A stretch of DNA of 64,000 nucleotides. Origin: Falsiroseomonas sp051859025. Lineage in GTDB: Bacteria > Pseudomonadota > Alphaproteobacteria > Acetobacterales > Acetobacteraceae. Of this stretch, positions 48,955-57,666 are shown piece by piece. The notes below the pieces were generated by a model, which was not told the DNA's origin, did not search any database, and saw only the letters and a list, made by a program, of their open reading frames with translations. Each line of letters begins with the position of its first letter. Within the stretch, counting starts at the first letter, position 1. The position numbers were made by a program, and so were the translations under genes. The DNA lies in NCBI RefSeq assembly GCF_051859025.1, contig NZ_JBHYGL010000034.1:186001-250000 (forward strand). The letters run 5' to 3'.

Positions 48955-51282
48955 ATGGCGAAGTTCGGATTGAGCCAATCGGTGCGGCGCGTGGAGGACC
49001 CCCGCCTGCTGACGGGGCGCGGCCGCTACACCGACGACATCGCCATGCCCGGTGAGGCCGTGGGCGCCGTGCTCCGCAGCCCGCACGCCCATGCGAGGAT
49101 TACCGGCATCGATACCAGCGCCGCCAAGGCCGTGCCGGGCGTGCTGGCGGTGATCACGGGCGCCGACCTGCAGGCGGCGGGCCTGGGCGAGGTGCCCTGC
49201 ATCATCCCGCTGAAGAACAAGGACGGCACGCCGCGCGCCAACACGCCGCGCCTGGCGCTGGCCACCGACACGGTCCGCCATGTCGGCGACCCCGTCGCCT
49301 TCATCGTGGCCGAGACCGCCCAGGCGGCGCGCGACGGCGCGGAAGCGGTGATGGTGGACTATGATGTCCTGCCCGCGGCGACGGACCTCGCCACCGCCTG
49401 GCAGGCCGGGCAGCCGCAGGTCTGGGAGGGTGCCGCCAGCAACGTCGCCTTCGATTGGGAAGCCGGCGACAAGGCCAAGACGGAAGCTGCCTTCGCCCGC
49501 GCCGCCCATGTCACGCGGCTGACGGTGGTGAACAACCGCGTCGTCGTCGCCAGCATGGAAACCCGCGCCGCCGTCGCCGCCTGGGAAGGCGACAAGCTGA
49601 CGCTGCACACCAACACCCAAGGCTCCTGGCTGGTGAAGAACCTGCTGGCGGGCAATGTCTTCAACATCCCGCCGGACAATGTCCGCGTCATCACCCCCGA
49701 TGTCGGCGGCGGCTTCGGGATGAAGCTGTATCTCTACGCCGAACACGTGCTGGTGGCCTTCGCCGCGAAGCAGGTCGGCCGCCCCGTGAAGTGGACCAGC
49801 GAACGGTCGGAAGCCTTCCAGTCCGACACCCATGGCCGCGACAACATCACCCTCGGTGAACTCGCCACCGACGCCAACGGCAAGTTCCTGGCGCTGCGCA
49901 CGCGCAACTACGCGAATATGGGTGCCTATCTCAGCACCTTCGCGCCCTTCATCCCGACCGGTGCCGGCACCAAGGTCCTCGCCAGCGTCTACGGCTTCGA
50001 AGCCATCTACGCGAATGTGATCGGCGTGCTGACCAACACCGTGCCCGTCGATGCCTATCGCGGCGCCGGAAGGCCGGAGAGCAACTACCTGGTCGAGCGC
50101 ATGATCGACGCTGCCGCGGCCGAACTGAAGATCGACCGGATCGAGCTGCGCCGGCGCAACATGGTGACGCAGGCCGCGATGCCCTTCGTCTCCGCCATGG
50201 GCCAGCGCTACGACAGCGGCGATTTTCTCCAGCTGATGGACAGCGCGCTCGCCAAGATCGACTGGGCCGGGTTCCCGGCGCGACGTGCCGAAGCCGAGAA
50301 GCGCGGCAAGCGCCGCGGCATCGGCCTGGCCTACTACCTGGAAGCCACCGGCGGCGGCCCGACGGAGAACGCGAAGGTCGTCTTCGCTGATGACGGCTAC
50401 GTCGATGTCTATGTCGGCACGCAATCCACCGGCCAGGGGCATGAAACCGCCTACGCCATGCTCACGCAGCATGAGCTCGGCGTGCCCATGGAGAAGATCC
50501 GCATCCAGCAGGGGGACAGCGAAACCCTGCCCTCCGGCGGCGGCACCGGCGGCGCGCGCAGCCTCTATTCCGAGGGGCAGGCGATCCTCGTCACCACCGC
50601 CTCGGTGGTCGAGAAGGGCAAGCAGGCTGCGGCGGAGCATCTGGAAACTTCCGTCGCCGACATCGAATTCACGCCGGCTGCCGGCCGCTTCGATGTCGCG
50701 GGCACGGACAGGGGCGTCGGCGTCCTGGAACTCGCCGCCATCCAGCGGAAGCGCGTGGCGGCGGGGCAGTCCACGCTGCTGCTCGACGCCATGGAGACCG
50801 CGAAGATCGAGGCCCATACCTTCCCCAATGGCTGCCATGTGGCGGAGGTGGAGGTGGACCCGGAGACCGGCATCGTCTCCGTCCCCCGCTATATCGTGGT
50901 GGACGATGTCGGCCACGCGCTGAACCCGCTGATCGTGCGCGGCCAGGTGCATGGCGGCGTGGCGCAGGGCCTCGGCCAGGCGCTGCATGAGCGCACGGCC
51001 TATGACAATGCCAGCGGCCAGCTGCTCTCGGCGTCCTTCATGGACTACACGCTGCCGCGCGCCGATGACCTGCCGGACATCGACGTCGATCTGATCGAGG
51101 TGACGTGCGAGACCAACCCGCTCGGCGTGAAAGGCGCGGGTGAGGCCGGTGCCGTGGGCTCTCCGCCCGCTGCGATGAACGCACTGGTGGATGCGCTGAC
51201 GCCTGTCGGCATCACGCATATGGACATGCCCGCCACGCCGGAGACGGTGTGGAAGGCGATCGAGGCGGCGAAGGCGGCCTGA
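48955..51282 (+). CDS. Xanthine dehydrogenase-family molybdopterin-binding large subunit
   Basis: A 775-residue molybdenum hydroxylase large subunit (CoxL/aldehyde oxidase type). It starts GLSQSVRRVEDPRLLTGRGR, the usual beginning. The active-site loop is AYRGAGRPES, the form II pattern; the CO-dehydrogenase form I loop AYxCSFR is absent, so CO oxidation is unlikely. Molybdopterin-binding GGGFGMK and the catalytic Glu in GVKGAGEAGAVG are present. It would oxidise an aldehyde or N-heterocycle, but needs FeS and FAD subunits, which are not next to it. ATG 48955 with GGAACGAG upstream. Confidence 0.9.
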   Translation: MAKFGLSQSVRRVEDPRLLTGRGRYTDDIAMPGEAVGAVLRSPHAHARITGIDTSAAKAVPGVLAVITGADLQAAGLGEVPCIIPLKNKDGTPRANTPRLALATDTVRHVGDPVAFIVAETAQAARDGAEAVMVDYDVLPAATDLATAWQAGQPQVWEGAASNVAFDWEAGDKAKTEAAFARAAHVTRLTVVNNRVVVASMETRAAVAAWEGDKLTLHTNTQGSWLVKNLLAGNVFNIPPDNVRVITPDVGGGFGMKLYLYAEHVLVAFAAKQVGRPVKWTSERSEAFQSDTHGRDNITLGELATDANGKFLALRTRNYANMGAYLSTFAPFIPTGAGTKVLASVYGFEAIYANVIGVLTNTVPVDAYRGAGRPESNYLVERMIDAAAAELKIDRIELRRRNMVTQAAMPFVSAMGQRYDSGDFLQLMDSALAKIDWAGFPARRAEAEKRGKRRGIGLAYYLEATGGGPTENAKVVFADDGYVDVYVGTQSTGQGHETAYAMLTQHELGVPMEKIRIQQGDSETLPSGGGTGGARSLYSEGQAILVTTASVVEKGKQAAAEHLETSVADIEFTPAAGRFDVAGTDRGVGVLELAAIQRKRVAAGQSTLLLDAMETAKIEAHTFPNGCHVAEVEVDPETGIVSVPRYIVVDDVGHALNPLIVRGQVHGGVAQGLGQALHERTAYDNASGQLLSASFMDYTLPRADDLPDIDVDLIEVTCETNPLGVKGAGEAGAVGSPPAAMNALVDALTPVGITHMDMPATPETVWKAIEAAKAA

Positions 51283-51289
51283 CGACGGT

Positions 51290-51343
51290 CCAGGGGCGGT
51301 TCGCCCCTGGCGGATGGGGTCCGGGGAAGGCAGCGCCTTCCCC
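51290..51343 (+). repeat. Two-hairpin intergenic element, third copy
   Basis: Hairpin CCAGGGGCG/CGCCCCTGG (51290-51310), linker CGGATGGGGTC, hairpin GGGGAAGGC/GCCTTCCCC (51323-51343). It sits 8 bp after the large-subunit stop and 2 bp before the sulfatase stop, so it fills the convergent gap. Same layout as at 23.1-23.3 kb. Confidence 0.75.
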
Positions 51344-51345
51344 GT

Positions 51346-52911
51346 TCACCACTCCCCGTAGAAGACGCCCGCCGCCTTGTGACGGTCGGTGCGCAACTCC
51401 GCCTCCGCCCAGGTCAGCGTCGTGCGGCGCTTCAGCCGCGTGAACCATTCCAGCAGCTTCTCCCGCGCCGCCTGGCGCACGCCTTCCAGCGCAGGATCGG
51501 CGCCGAGGTCGTGGAACTCCTCCGGGTCCGCCTGAAGGTCGAAGAGCTGCGGCCGGTGCCCGCTGGTCCAGTGCACGTATTTCCACCGCGCATCCCGCAG
51601 CATCCACGCATGATGCTGCCCCGTGGGATGGCCGAGCCGCCGCCGCGCACCGCGGAAAGTCCAGTCCAGCTCGCTGACCACCGCATCCCGCCAGGGGGTC
51701 GCGACACCACGCGTCAACGGCAGCAGCGACCGGCCCTCCACCCGATGCTCTGCCGCCGGAAGCCCCAGCGCGTCGAGGATGGTGGGCACCACATCGATCG
51801 CCTCCACGAAGCGGTCATCGACCGTGCCGCGCGTGGCATCCGCGTCCGCCGAGGGATCGAACAGCAGGAAGGGAACCCGCTGGACGCAGTCGTGGAACAG
51901 CTCCTTCTCGCCGAGCCAATGGTCGCCGAGATAGTCCCCGTGGTCGGAGCAGAAGACCACCATCGTGTCGCGCCAGCGCCCCAGCCGCTCCATCGCCTCC
52001 CACACCCGGCCGAGATGGTCGTCGAGTTGCGTGATCAGCCCCTGATAGGCGGGGCGGACGGTGGTGATGCAGTCATCGTTCTGGAAGCTCTCGCTCACTT
52101 CCTCCCGCTGCCATTCCCGCAGCAGCGGATGCGCGCCCGCCTCGCGCTCCGCGGGGTGGCGTGACACCGGCAGGCATTGGTTGGGCGAATACATGGCGTG
52201 GTAGGGCGCGGGCGCGATGTAGCGCCAGTGCGGCTTCACATAGGACAAATGCAGCACCCAAGGGTCATCGCCCTGGCGGTCCATGAAGCCGATGGCCTGG
52301 TCGGTGGTGTAGGCGGTCTCGCTATGCTCCTCCCTCACGCGGGCGGGCAGGCGGGCATTGCGCATCTTCCAGCCGCTGCGGATCTGGCCTTCCTCATCCT
52401 CCACGGCGATCACGTAGTCGGTCCAGGGATCGGCGCTGTCATAGCCCTTCGCGCGCAGCCAATCGGCATAGGCGCTGTCTGGCTCGGCGTGGTGGCCATC
52501 ATGGCGGTCCACCAGGGTGAACCATCCCTCCTTCAGCAGTGCCGCCAGATCGTGCTGGCCGTCCAGCTGCAGGCGCTTCATGCCATGCGCATCCGGCAGC
52601 ATGTGGGTCTTGCCCGCCAGCGCCAGCGTCCTTCCGGCCTCCCGCAGATGCCAGCCCAGCGTCACCTCCCCGACCGACAGCGGCACGCGGTTATGCGTGG
52701 CGCCGTGGGAGGAGACGTAGCGGCCGGTGTAGTAGGACATGCGCGAAGGGCCGCAGATGCCGGATTGCACATAGGCCTGCGCGAAGCGCACGCCCCGCGC
52801 GGCCAGCGCATCGATGTGGGGTGTGCGCAGGAAGGGATGCCCGGCGCAGCCCAGGTGGTCCCAGCGCAGCTGGTCCACCATGATGAAGAGCACGTTGTGG
52901 ATCGCGGTCAT
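51346..52911 (-). CDS. Sulfatase-family hydrolase
   Basis: A 521-residue alkaline-phosphatase-fold hydrolase. The formylglycine site is Cys53 in GICGPSRMSYYTGR (C-x-P-S-R), to be oxidised by a maturase not seen here. Metal ligands include Asp13 (FIMVDQLRWDHLG) and the distal block VVFCSDHGDYLGDH. This sequence resembles the phosphonate monoester hydrolase/choline-sulfatase group without signal peptide, so it acts in the cytoplasm on a small sulfate or phosphonate ester. The C-terminus (LTWAEAELRTDRHKAAGVFY) is typical of that group. Confidence 0.87.
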   Translation of the reverse strand: MTAIHNVLFIMVDQLRWDHLGCAGHPFLRTPHIDALAARGVRFAQAYVQSGICGPSRMSYYTGRYVSSHGATHNRVPLSVGEVTLGWHLREAGRTLALAGKTHMLPDAHGMKRLQLDGQHDLAALLKEGWFTLVDRHDGHHAEPDSAYADWLRAKGYDSADPWTDYVIAVEDEEGQIRSGWKMRNARLPARVREEHSETAYTTDQAIGFMDRQGDDPWVLHLSYVKPHWRYIAPAPYHAMYSPNQCLPVSRHPAEREAGAHPLLREWQREEVSESFQNDDCITTVRPAYQGLITQLDDHLGRVWEAMERLGRWRDTMVVFCSDHGDYLGDHWLGEKELFHDCVQRVPFLLFDPSADADATRGTVDDRFVEAIDVVPTILDALGLPAAEHRVEGRSLLPLTRGVATPWRDAVVSELDWTFRGARRRLGHPTGQHHAWMLRDARWKYVHWTSGHRPQLFDLQADPEEFHDLGADPALEGVRQAAREKLLEWFTRLKRRTTLTWAEAELRTDRHKAAGVFYGEW

Positions 52912-53004
52912 CGGTCCTGCCCGGAAAGCGTCCGGGCAAGGCTAGGCCAGGCAGCCTCGGTTCAGAAGGGGCGGCAGACCGGATCGTCACCGCCCCCCCT
53001 CAGG

Positions 53005-54123
53005 TCAGATCTCCGCGTAGCTGCCGTTGCGCCAGACGTAGAAGACGTAGTCAGGCACGGTCACGTCGCCCTTGGCGTCGAAGCCGATATCGCCCAGCAC
53101 CGTCTGCCAGGGGCCGCCCGACTTCAGCAGGGCCGCGATGCGGCGCGGATCCACGCCGTTGTTGCGCGTGGCCGCCGCGGCCCAGATCTGGATGGCAGCA
53201 TAGGTGTAGAGGACATAGCCCTCCGGATCGATGTTCCGGGCGCGGAAGGCCTGCACGACGGATGCCGCCGTCGGGCGCTTGCGCGGGTCGCTGCTGAAGG
53301 TCATCAGCGTGCCCTCGCCAGCCGCGCCGGTGATCTGCCAGAACTCGTTCGTCACCAGCGCATCGCCGCCGATCAGCGTGATGTTCAGCCCCCGCTCCTT
53401 CGCCTGGCGCAGGATGAGGCCCGATTCGGTGTGGTAGCCGCCGACATACACCACCTGGACGTTCGCCTGCTGGAGGCGGGAGACGATGGCGGAATAGTCA
53501 CGCTCCCCGGGCGTATAGGCGCTGAACAGGGCCTCCGTGACGCCGGCGCCGTTCAGCGCCTTCTTCGTCTCCTCCGCCAGGCCACGGCCATAGGCGGAAT
53601 TGTCGTGCAGGATGGCGATGCGCTGGCCGCGCATGTTCTGCGCCATGTAGCGCCCGGCCACCTGGCCCTGCTGATCATCCCGCCCGCAGACGCGGAAGGT
53701 GTTCCAGCCGCCCTCATCCGTGAAGCGGGGATTGGTGGAGGCCGGGCTGATCTGCAGCACGCCTTCCTCCGCATAGACCTTGCTGGCCGGGATCGAACTG
53801 CCGGAGCAGAAATGCCCCGCCACCAGCGCCACGCGGCGCGACGACAGTTGGTTGGCGACGGAGACCGCCTGGCGCGGGTCGCAGGCATCGTCACCCACTT
53901 CAAGTGCGAGCTGCCGGCCCAGCACCCCGCCCGCGGCGTTGATGTCGGCGACCGCCTGTTCGGCACCGGCGCGCATCTGGCCGCCGAAGGCCGCGTATTG
54001 GCCCGTCATCGGCCCCGCCGTGGCAATGCGGATCGGGCCCGACTGGGCGATCGCGCCGCCCGCCCCCGCCAAGAATGCCGGCGCGGCCAGCGCGCCGCCC
54101 AGCATCGTCCTGCGCTTCAGCAT
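53005..54123 (-). CDS. Periplasmic branched-chain-amino-acid-type binding protein (LivK-like)
   Basis: A 372-residue type I periplasmic binding protein. A twin-arginine-like leader (MLKRRTMLGG, cleavage near AIAQ at ~27) precedes IRIATAGPMTGQYAAFGGQM. Family blocks: GGVLGRQLALEVGDDACDP, HFCSGSSIPASKVYAEEGVL, ILHDNSAYGRGLAEETK, VYVGGYHTESGLILRQAKE. The ligand pocket pattern (GHFCSGSSIP) is close to Leu/Ile/Val-binding proteins. No LivHMGF genes follow, so it is an orphan here. The gene reads away from the membrane protein gene. Confidence 0.9.
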   Translation of the reverse strand: MLKRRTMLGGALAAPAFLAGAGGAIAQSGPIRIATAGPMTGQYAAFGGQMRAGAEQAVADINAAGGVLGRQLALEVGDDACDPRQAVSVANQLSSRRVALVAGHFCSGSSIPASKVYAEEGVLQISPASTNPRFTDEGGWNTFRVCGRDDQQGQVAGRYMAQNMRGQRIAILHDNSAYGRGLAEETKKALNGAGVTEALFSAYTPGERDYSAIVSRLQQANVQVVYVGGYHTESGLILRQAKERGLNITLIGGDALVTNEFWQITGAAGEGTLMTFSSDPRKRPTAASVVQAFRARNIDPEGYVLYTYAAIQIWAAAATRNNGVDPRRIAALLKSGGPWQTVLGDIGFDAKGDVTVPDYVFYVWRNGSYAEI

Positions 54124-54294
54124 CCCGTCTCTCCCTCACATGGCCGGCGCCGCCGGCGCGAAACAACAACCTAGGTCAGCAGCAAGGAGGAAGGCCAGCA
54201 CCCATCGCAGCCCCGGCGCAACACCCTCGTGCCCCTTGGCGCAACCGTGCGACAGCCACGGCGTTGCCGCCCCGTATCGCCGGAGGGAAGCGCC

Positions 54295-54789
54295 ATGCGG
54301 GATACCGGCGGCTGGCGGCCCGATCTTCGGGGTATGGATGGCGACATGCCGTTCCAGCGCCCTGTCCGGCGCATGCAGCGGATTGCCTGGCTGCTGATGC
54401 CGGCTGTCCTGGCCCTGTTACTGGCGGGCGCCTTTGGCCGTGGCGGCAGGCTGGCGGCGGCGGAGCGCAACCAGGGCGGCGTCACGGTGGAATGGGCGCG
54501 CATCCAGCGGCTTGGCGCCCCGATCCCCCTGCGCGTGACGCTGCCGCCGGGCGACGGCGCCATCCGGCTGGACAGTGGCTTCCTGCGATCCTGGCGGCTG
54601 GGGGAGGTAACGCCCCAGCCCCGTGCCATCCAGGCCGGCCCCGATGGCGCGAGGCTGCTGCCCGCTGCCACCGATGCCGGCGCCACCGTGGTGATGGAGG
54701 CCGAGCCGCGGGGCTGGCCGGGCCCGAGGCGGCTTCGGATTCGCGCCGGTGGCCAGGATTTCGACCTTCCCGTGCTTGTCTGGCCGTGA
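54295..54789 (+). CDS. Hypothetical single-pass membrane protein
   Basis: A 164-residue protein. After 28 polar residues there is one hydrophobic helix (RIAWLLMPAVLALLLAGAFG, ~29-48). The remaining part is a soluble periplasmic beta-rich domain (VTVEWARIQRLGAPIPLRVT onwards). GGAGGGAAG just before the ATG at 54295 supports this start. A protein of this shape is often encoded directly upstream of yetF (DUF421), and here it is followed by the remnant of such a gene, so it may have lost its partner. Family not identified. Confidence 0.68.
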   Translation: MRDTGGWRPDLRGMDGDMPFQRPVRRMQRIAWLLMPAVLALLLAGAFGRGGRLAAAERNQGGVTVEWARIQRLGAPIPLRVTLPPGDGAIRLDSGFLRSWRLGEVTPQPRAIQAGPDGARLLPAATDAGATVVMEAEPRGWPGPRRLRIRAGGQDFDLPVLVWP

Positions 54790-54820
54790 TGAAGGGCCTG
54801 CCCCTGTCGGCGGCCGGTTG

Positions 54821-55017
54821 ATGGACAGCGTGCTGCGCACCGCCGCGCTCTGCCTGGCCCTGCTGCAGGTAGGGGGGGAGGCCACGCAGCAGGCGTTCAG
54901 GCCGCGCGGGAACGCCAGGGCATCACGAGGGTGGCGGAGATCCGCTGTGCGGTGCCGGAGGCGGATGGGATGATCACGGTGATCCCGCACTGGCCTCGTG
55001 ACCGGACGGCGGCGTGA
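54821..55017 (+). pseudogene. Remnant of a YetF (DUF421) membrane protein gene
   Basis: The start MDSVLRTAALCLALL matches the beginning of YetF proteins. It then jumps straight to GEATQQAF, a motif normally ~30 residues further, with helices in between missing. After a frame change at about 54900 the plus-2 frame reads ARERQGITRVAEIRCAVPEA and then DGMITVIPH, the usual C-terminus, and stops at 55017. So at least two deletions remove the membrane domain and most of the body; the gene cannot make a working protein. Its 3' end overlaps the phhB 3' end by 44 bp. Confidence 0.75.
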
Positions 55018-55306
55018 CCAGCGCATCGATCGCGGTGGCCAGGGCGATGTCGCGGTCGGACAGCCCGCCGGCGTCATGCGTGGTCAGCAGGATGTCCACG
55101 CGGTTCCACACATTGCTCCATTCGGGGTGGTGGTCCTGCTTCTCCGCCAGCAGGGCGACGCGGGCCATGAAGCCCCAGGCCTCGTTGAAGTCGCGGAAGC
55201 GGAAGCGGCGGGTGATGGCGTCACGGCCTTCCGCCATCCGCCAGGCCGGCAACCGGTCGGGCAGGGAAGCACGGGCTTCGGCATCCAGGGGAAGGGGCTG
55301 GGGCAT
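54974..55306 (-). CDS. phhB: Pterin-4a-carbinolamine dehydratase
   Basis: A 110-residue cytoplasmic enzyme that recycles 4a-hydroxytetrahydrobiopterin during phenylalanine hydroxylation. The active-site block EKQDHHPEWSNVWNRVDILL (about 55-74) is intact, followed by TTHDAGGLSDRDIALA. Length is usual. No phhA or aromatic hydroxylase gene is close. Its 3' end overlaps the yetF remnant on the other strand. Confidence 0.93.
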   Translation of the reverse strand: MPQPLPLDAEARASLPDRLPAWRMAEGRDAITRRFRFRDFNEAWGFMARVALLAEKQDHHPEWSNVWNRVDILLTTHDAGGLSDRDIALATAIDALVTPPSGHEASAGSP

Positions 55307-55359
55307 CGGTGGCTCCTGGTTCTGCTTGACGTGGAAGGCGCGGCGGGCTGCAAGGCGGC

Positions 55360-55755
55360 ATGACCCGAATCAGCCACCCGCCGACCATCGAAGACATCGT
55401 GGAGATGGCCGAACAGGCGTTTTCCGCCATCCCCAAGGAACTGCGCGACCTCGTCCGCGGTGCCGCCATCATGGTGGAGGACGTGGCGGATGAGGAGACC
55501 GCGGCGGAGGTGGGCCTGGAGAGTCCCTGGGCACTGACCGGCCTCTACCGCGGCACGCCGATGACGCAGAAGAGCGTCTTCGACACGCCGTCGGAGCCCG
55601 ACAGCATCACGCTGTACCGGGAACCGATCCTGCTGGAATGGGTGGAGACCGGGGAGGATCTGTTCCGCCTCGTCCGCAACGTGCTGATCCATGAGATCGC
55701 GCATCATTTCGGCTTCTCCGACGACGATATCGACCGCCTGGAAGGCGGCGACTGA
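55360..55755 (+). CDS. Zincin-like metallopeptidase family protein
   Basis: A 131-residue protein of the small Zn-protease-like family (MMP-TTHA0227/DUF1025 type). The zinc motif HEIAHHFGFSDDDI is at about 114-127 (HExxH plus downstream acidic residues). The N-terminus IEDIVEMAEQAFSAIPKEL and the loop GLYRGTPMT are family marks. Substrate unknown; these proteins are compact and may act intracellularly. AAGGCGG precedes the ATG at 55360. Confidence 0.85.
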   Translation: MTRISHPPTIEDIVEMAEQAFSAIPKELRDLVRGAAIMVEDVADEETAAEVGLESPWALTGLYRGTPMTQKSVFDTPSEPDSITLYREPILLEWVETGEDLFRLVRNVLIHEIAHHFGFSDDDIDRLEGGD

Positions 55756-55974
55756 TTCTTCCTCGCGCGAAGGCTGAGGCTGCCCGCGAACCGGCTTTCT
55801 CATCTTTCGGCGGATCGCCGCCCCGGCATTAACCGCGTCGTTACCCGCTACCCGGCAGAACCTGCCCAGCCGACATGGTCGGCATGGGGATGGCAGGATG
55901 TCTCGCTGGGGTTCGGGTGCAGGATGCGCCGGGCAGGGCTTCGCGGCCCGGGATGATGCACCGCGGGGCGGCGC

Positions 55975-57666
55975 ATGGGGGGGCTGATCGAACAGCTCCG
56001 TGCGCTGGGCACGCTACGCCTGGCGGCCATGGCGGGTGTCGGCCTGGCGGTGCTGGGCCTGGTGGCCTGGCTGGCGCTGCGGGCGGCGGAACCGCCGATG
56101 GCGCTGCTCTACGGGGACCTCGACCCGCGCGATGCCGGGCAGGTGGTGCAGGCGCTGGACCGCGCGCGCATTCCCTACCGCCTGGCCGCCGGCGGTGCGC
56201 AGGTGATGGTCGCGGAAGCCGATGTGCCGCGCGTGCGCCTGATGCTGGCGCGCGATGGCCTGCCGGCGGGCGGGTCGGTCGGCTATGAGATCTTCGACCG
56301 TGGCGAGAGCCTGACCACCACCCCCTTCCAGCAGGACATCAACCGCGTCCGCGCCCTGGAAGGCGAATTGTCCCGCACCATCCGCGGCCTGTCCGGCGTG
56401 CGCACCGCGCGCGTCCACCTGGTGCTGCCGCGGCGGGAGCCTTTCTCCCGCGAAAGGGGCGAAGCGCAGGCCAGCGTCGTCATCGCCATGCAGGGCGCGC
56501 AGCGGCTGGACCGCGAAGGCGTGCAGGCGGTGCTGCACCTCGTCGCCGCCGCGGTCCCCGGGCTGCGGCCGCAGAACGTCTCCATCGTGGACAGCCGGGG
56601 TGAGCTGATGGCCCGCGGCGGCCAGGCGCTGACCGGCCCCGCCGCCGCCCAGACCGGGGAGGAGTTGCGCCGCGCCGCCGAACAGCGCCTGGCGCGCGGG
56701 GTGGAGGACCTGCTGGAGCGCACGCTGGGCCCAGGCCGCGTGCGGGCGGAAGCCTCGGTCGAGATGGATTTCGACCGCGTGCAGACCACCGAGGAACGCT
56801 TCGACCCCGAGAACCAGGTGCCGCGCAGCACCCAATCCAACAGCGAGAGCAGCCGGAGCGGCGAAGCCGGCAACGTCTCCGTCGCCAACCAGCTGCCGGG
56901 TGCGGAATCGCAGGGCGGCGGCAGCCAGACGCAATCCTCCCGGTCCGAGGAAACGACGAATTTCGAGATAGGCCGCACCACGCGCAACACGCTGCGCGAA
57001 CAGCCGGCGCTACGGCGCCTGTCGGTGGCAGTGCTGGTGGACGGGGTGTGGGAGCCGCAGGCGAACGGCCCGCCGCAGTTCCGCGAACGATCGGCGGAGG
57101 AATTGCAGCGCATCGCGTCCCTCGTGCGCTCCGCCGTCGGCTTCAACGAACAGCGCGGCGACCGCGTGGACGTGGTCAATCTCCGCTTCGCGGAACCGCC
57201 GCCGCTGGATGCGCTGCAGGAAGGGTTCACCATCCTCGGCCAGACCATCCCGCCGGCGCTGCTGGGGCGGCTGACGGAAACCGCCATCCTGGCGCTGGTG
57301 GCCCTGGCCGCGATCCTGCTGGTGGGCCGCCCGATGGCGACCCGCCTGACGGTGGCGCTGATGCCCCAGCCCGCGCTGGCCGGCGCCGGGGCAGGCGGCG
57401 ACGCCGCCGCCGCGATCGGTCCGGACGGCGCGCCGATCGCGCTGCCCGCCGGGGCCGCCGCCACGGCGCCGGATGGCACGCCGCTGCTGCCTGGCCAGGC
57501 CGCCAAGCCCGGGGAGCCGGATGCGGAGGGCATGGTGGATGTGGCGCGGATCGAGGGGCAGATGCGCGCCTCCGCCCTCGCCGCGCTCGCGCAGCTTGTC
57601 GACCAGAACACTGATGCCAGCGTGCAGGTGATCCGCCGCTGGCTGGCGCCGGAGGATGCATCGTGA
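55975..57666 (+). CDS. fliF: Flagellar MS-ring protein FliF
   Basis: A 563-residue ring protein, first gene of a flagellar operon. TM1 is about 14-38 (LAAMAGVGLAVLGLVAWLAL). Ring-building domains follow, with VEADVPRVRLMLARDGLP-type sequence and the FDRGESLTTTPFQQDINRVR block (~102-121). A Ser/Gln-rich periplasmic loop (~275-325) follows. TM2 is about 425-447. The C-terminal tail (IRRWLAPED) binds FliG. The 219-bp gap upstream likely holds the operon promoter. The ATG at 55975 is chosen. Confidence 0.93.
   Translation: MGGLIEQLRALGTLRLAAMAGVGLAVLGLVAWLALRAAEPPMALLYGDLDPRDAGQVVQALDRARIPYRLAAGGAQVMVAEADVPRVRLMLARDGLPAGGSVGYEIFDRGESLTTTPFQQDINRVRALEGELSRTIRGLSGVRTARVHLVLPRREPFSRERGEAQASVVIAMQGAQRLDREGVQAVLHLVAAAVPGLRPQNVSIVDSRGELMARGGQALTGPAAAQTGEELRRAAEQRLARGVEDLLERTLGPGRVRAEASVEMDFDRVQTTEERFDPENQVPRSTQSNSESSRSGEAGNVSVANQLPGAESQGGGSQTQSSRSEETTNFEIGRTTRNTLREQPALRRLSVAVLVDGVWEPQANGPPQFRERSAEELQRIASLVRSAVGFNEQRGDRVDVVNLRFAEPPPLDALQEGFTILGQTIPPALLGRLTETAILALVALAAILLVGRPMATRLTVALMPQPALAGAGAGGDAAAAIGPDGAPIALPAGAAATAPDGTPLLPGQAAKPGEPDAEGMVDVARIEGQMRASALAALAQLVDQNTDASVQVIRRWLAPEDAS

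Noticed and set aside
48955..51282. Carbon monoxide dehydrogenase large subunit
   Set aside because: The active-site loop is AYRGAGR (form II), not the AYxCSFR of true CO dehydrogenase.
55820..55920. CtrA box or sigma-54 promoter for fliF
   Set aside because: TTAA at 55829 is followed by GTTA at spacing 7 and TTAC at 8, not TTAA. A TGGCAG...CGCT match near 55891 has its GG and GC elements one base too far apart. Neither is convincing.
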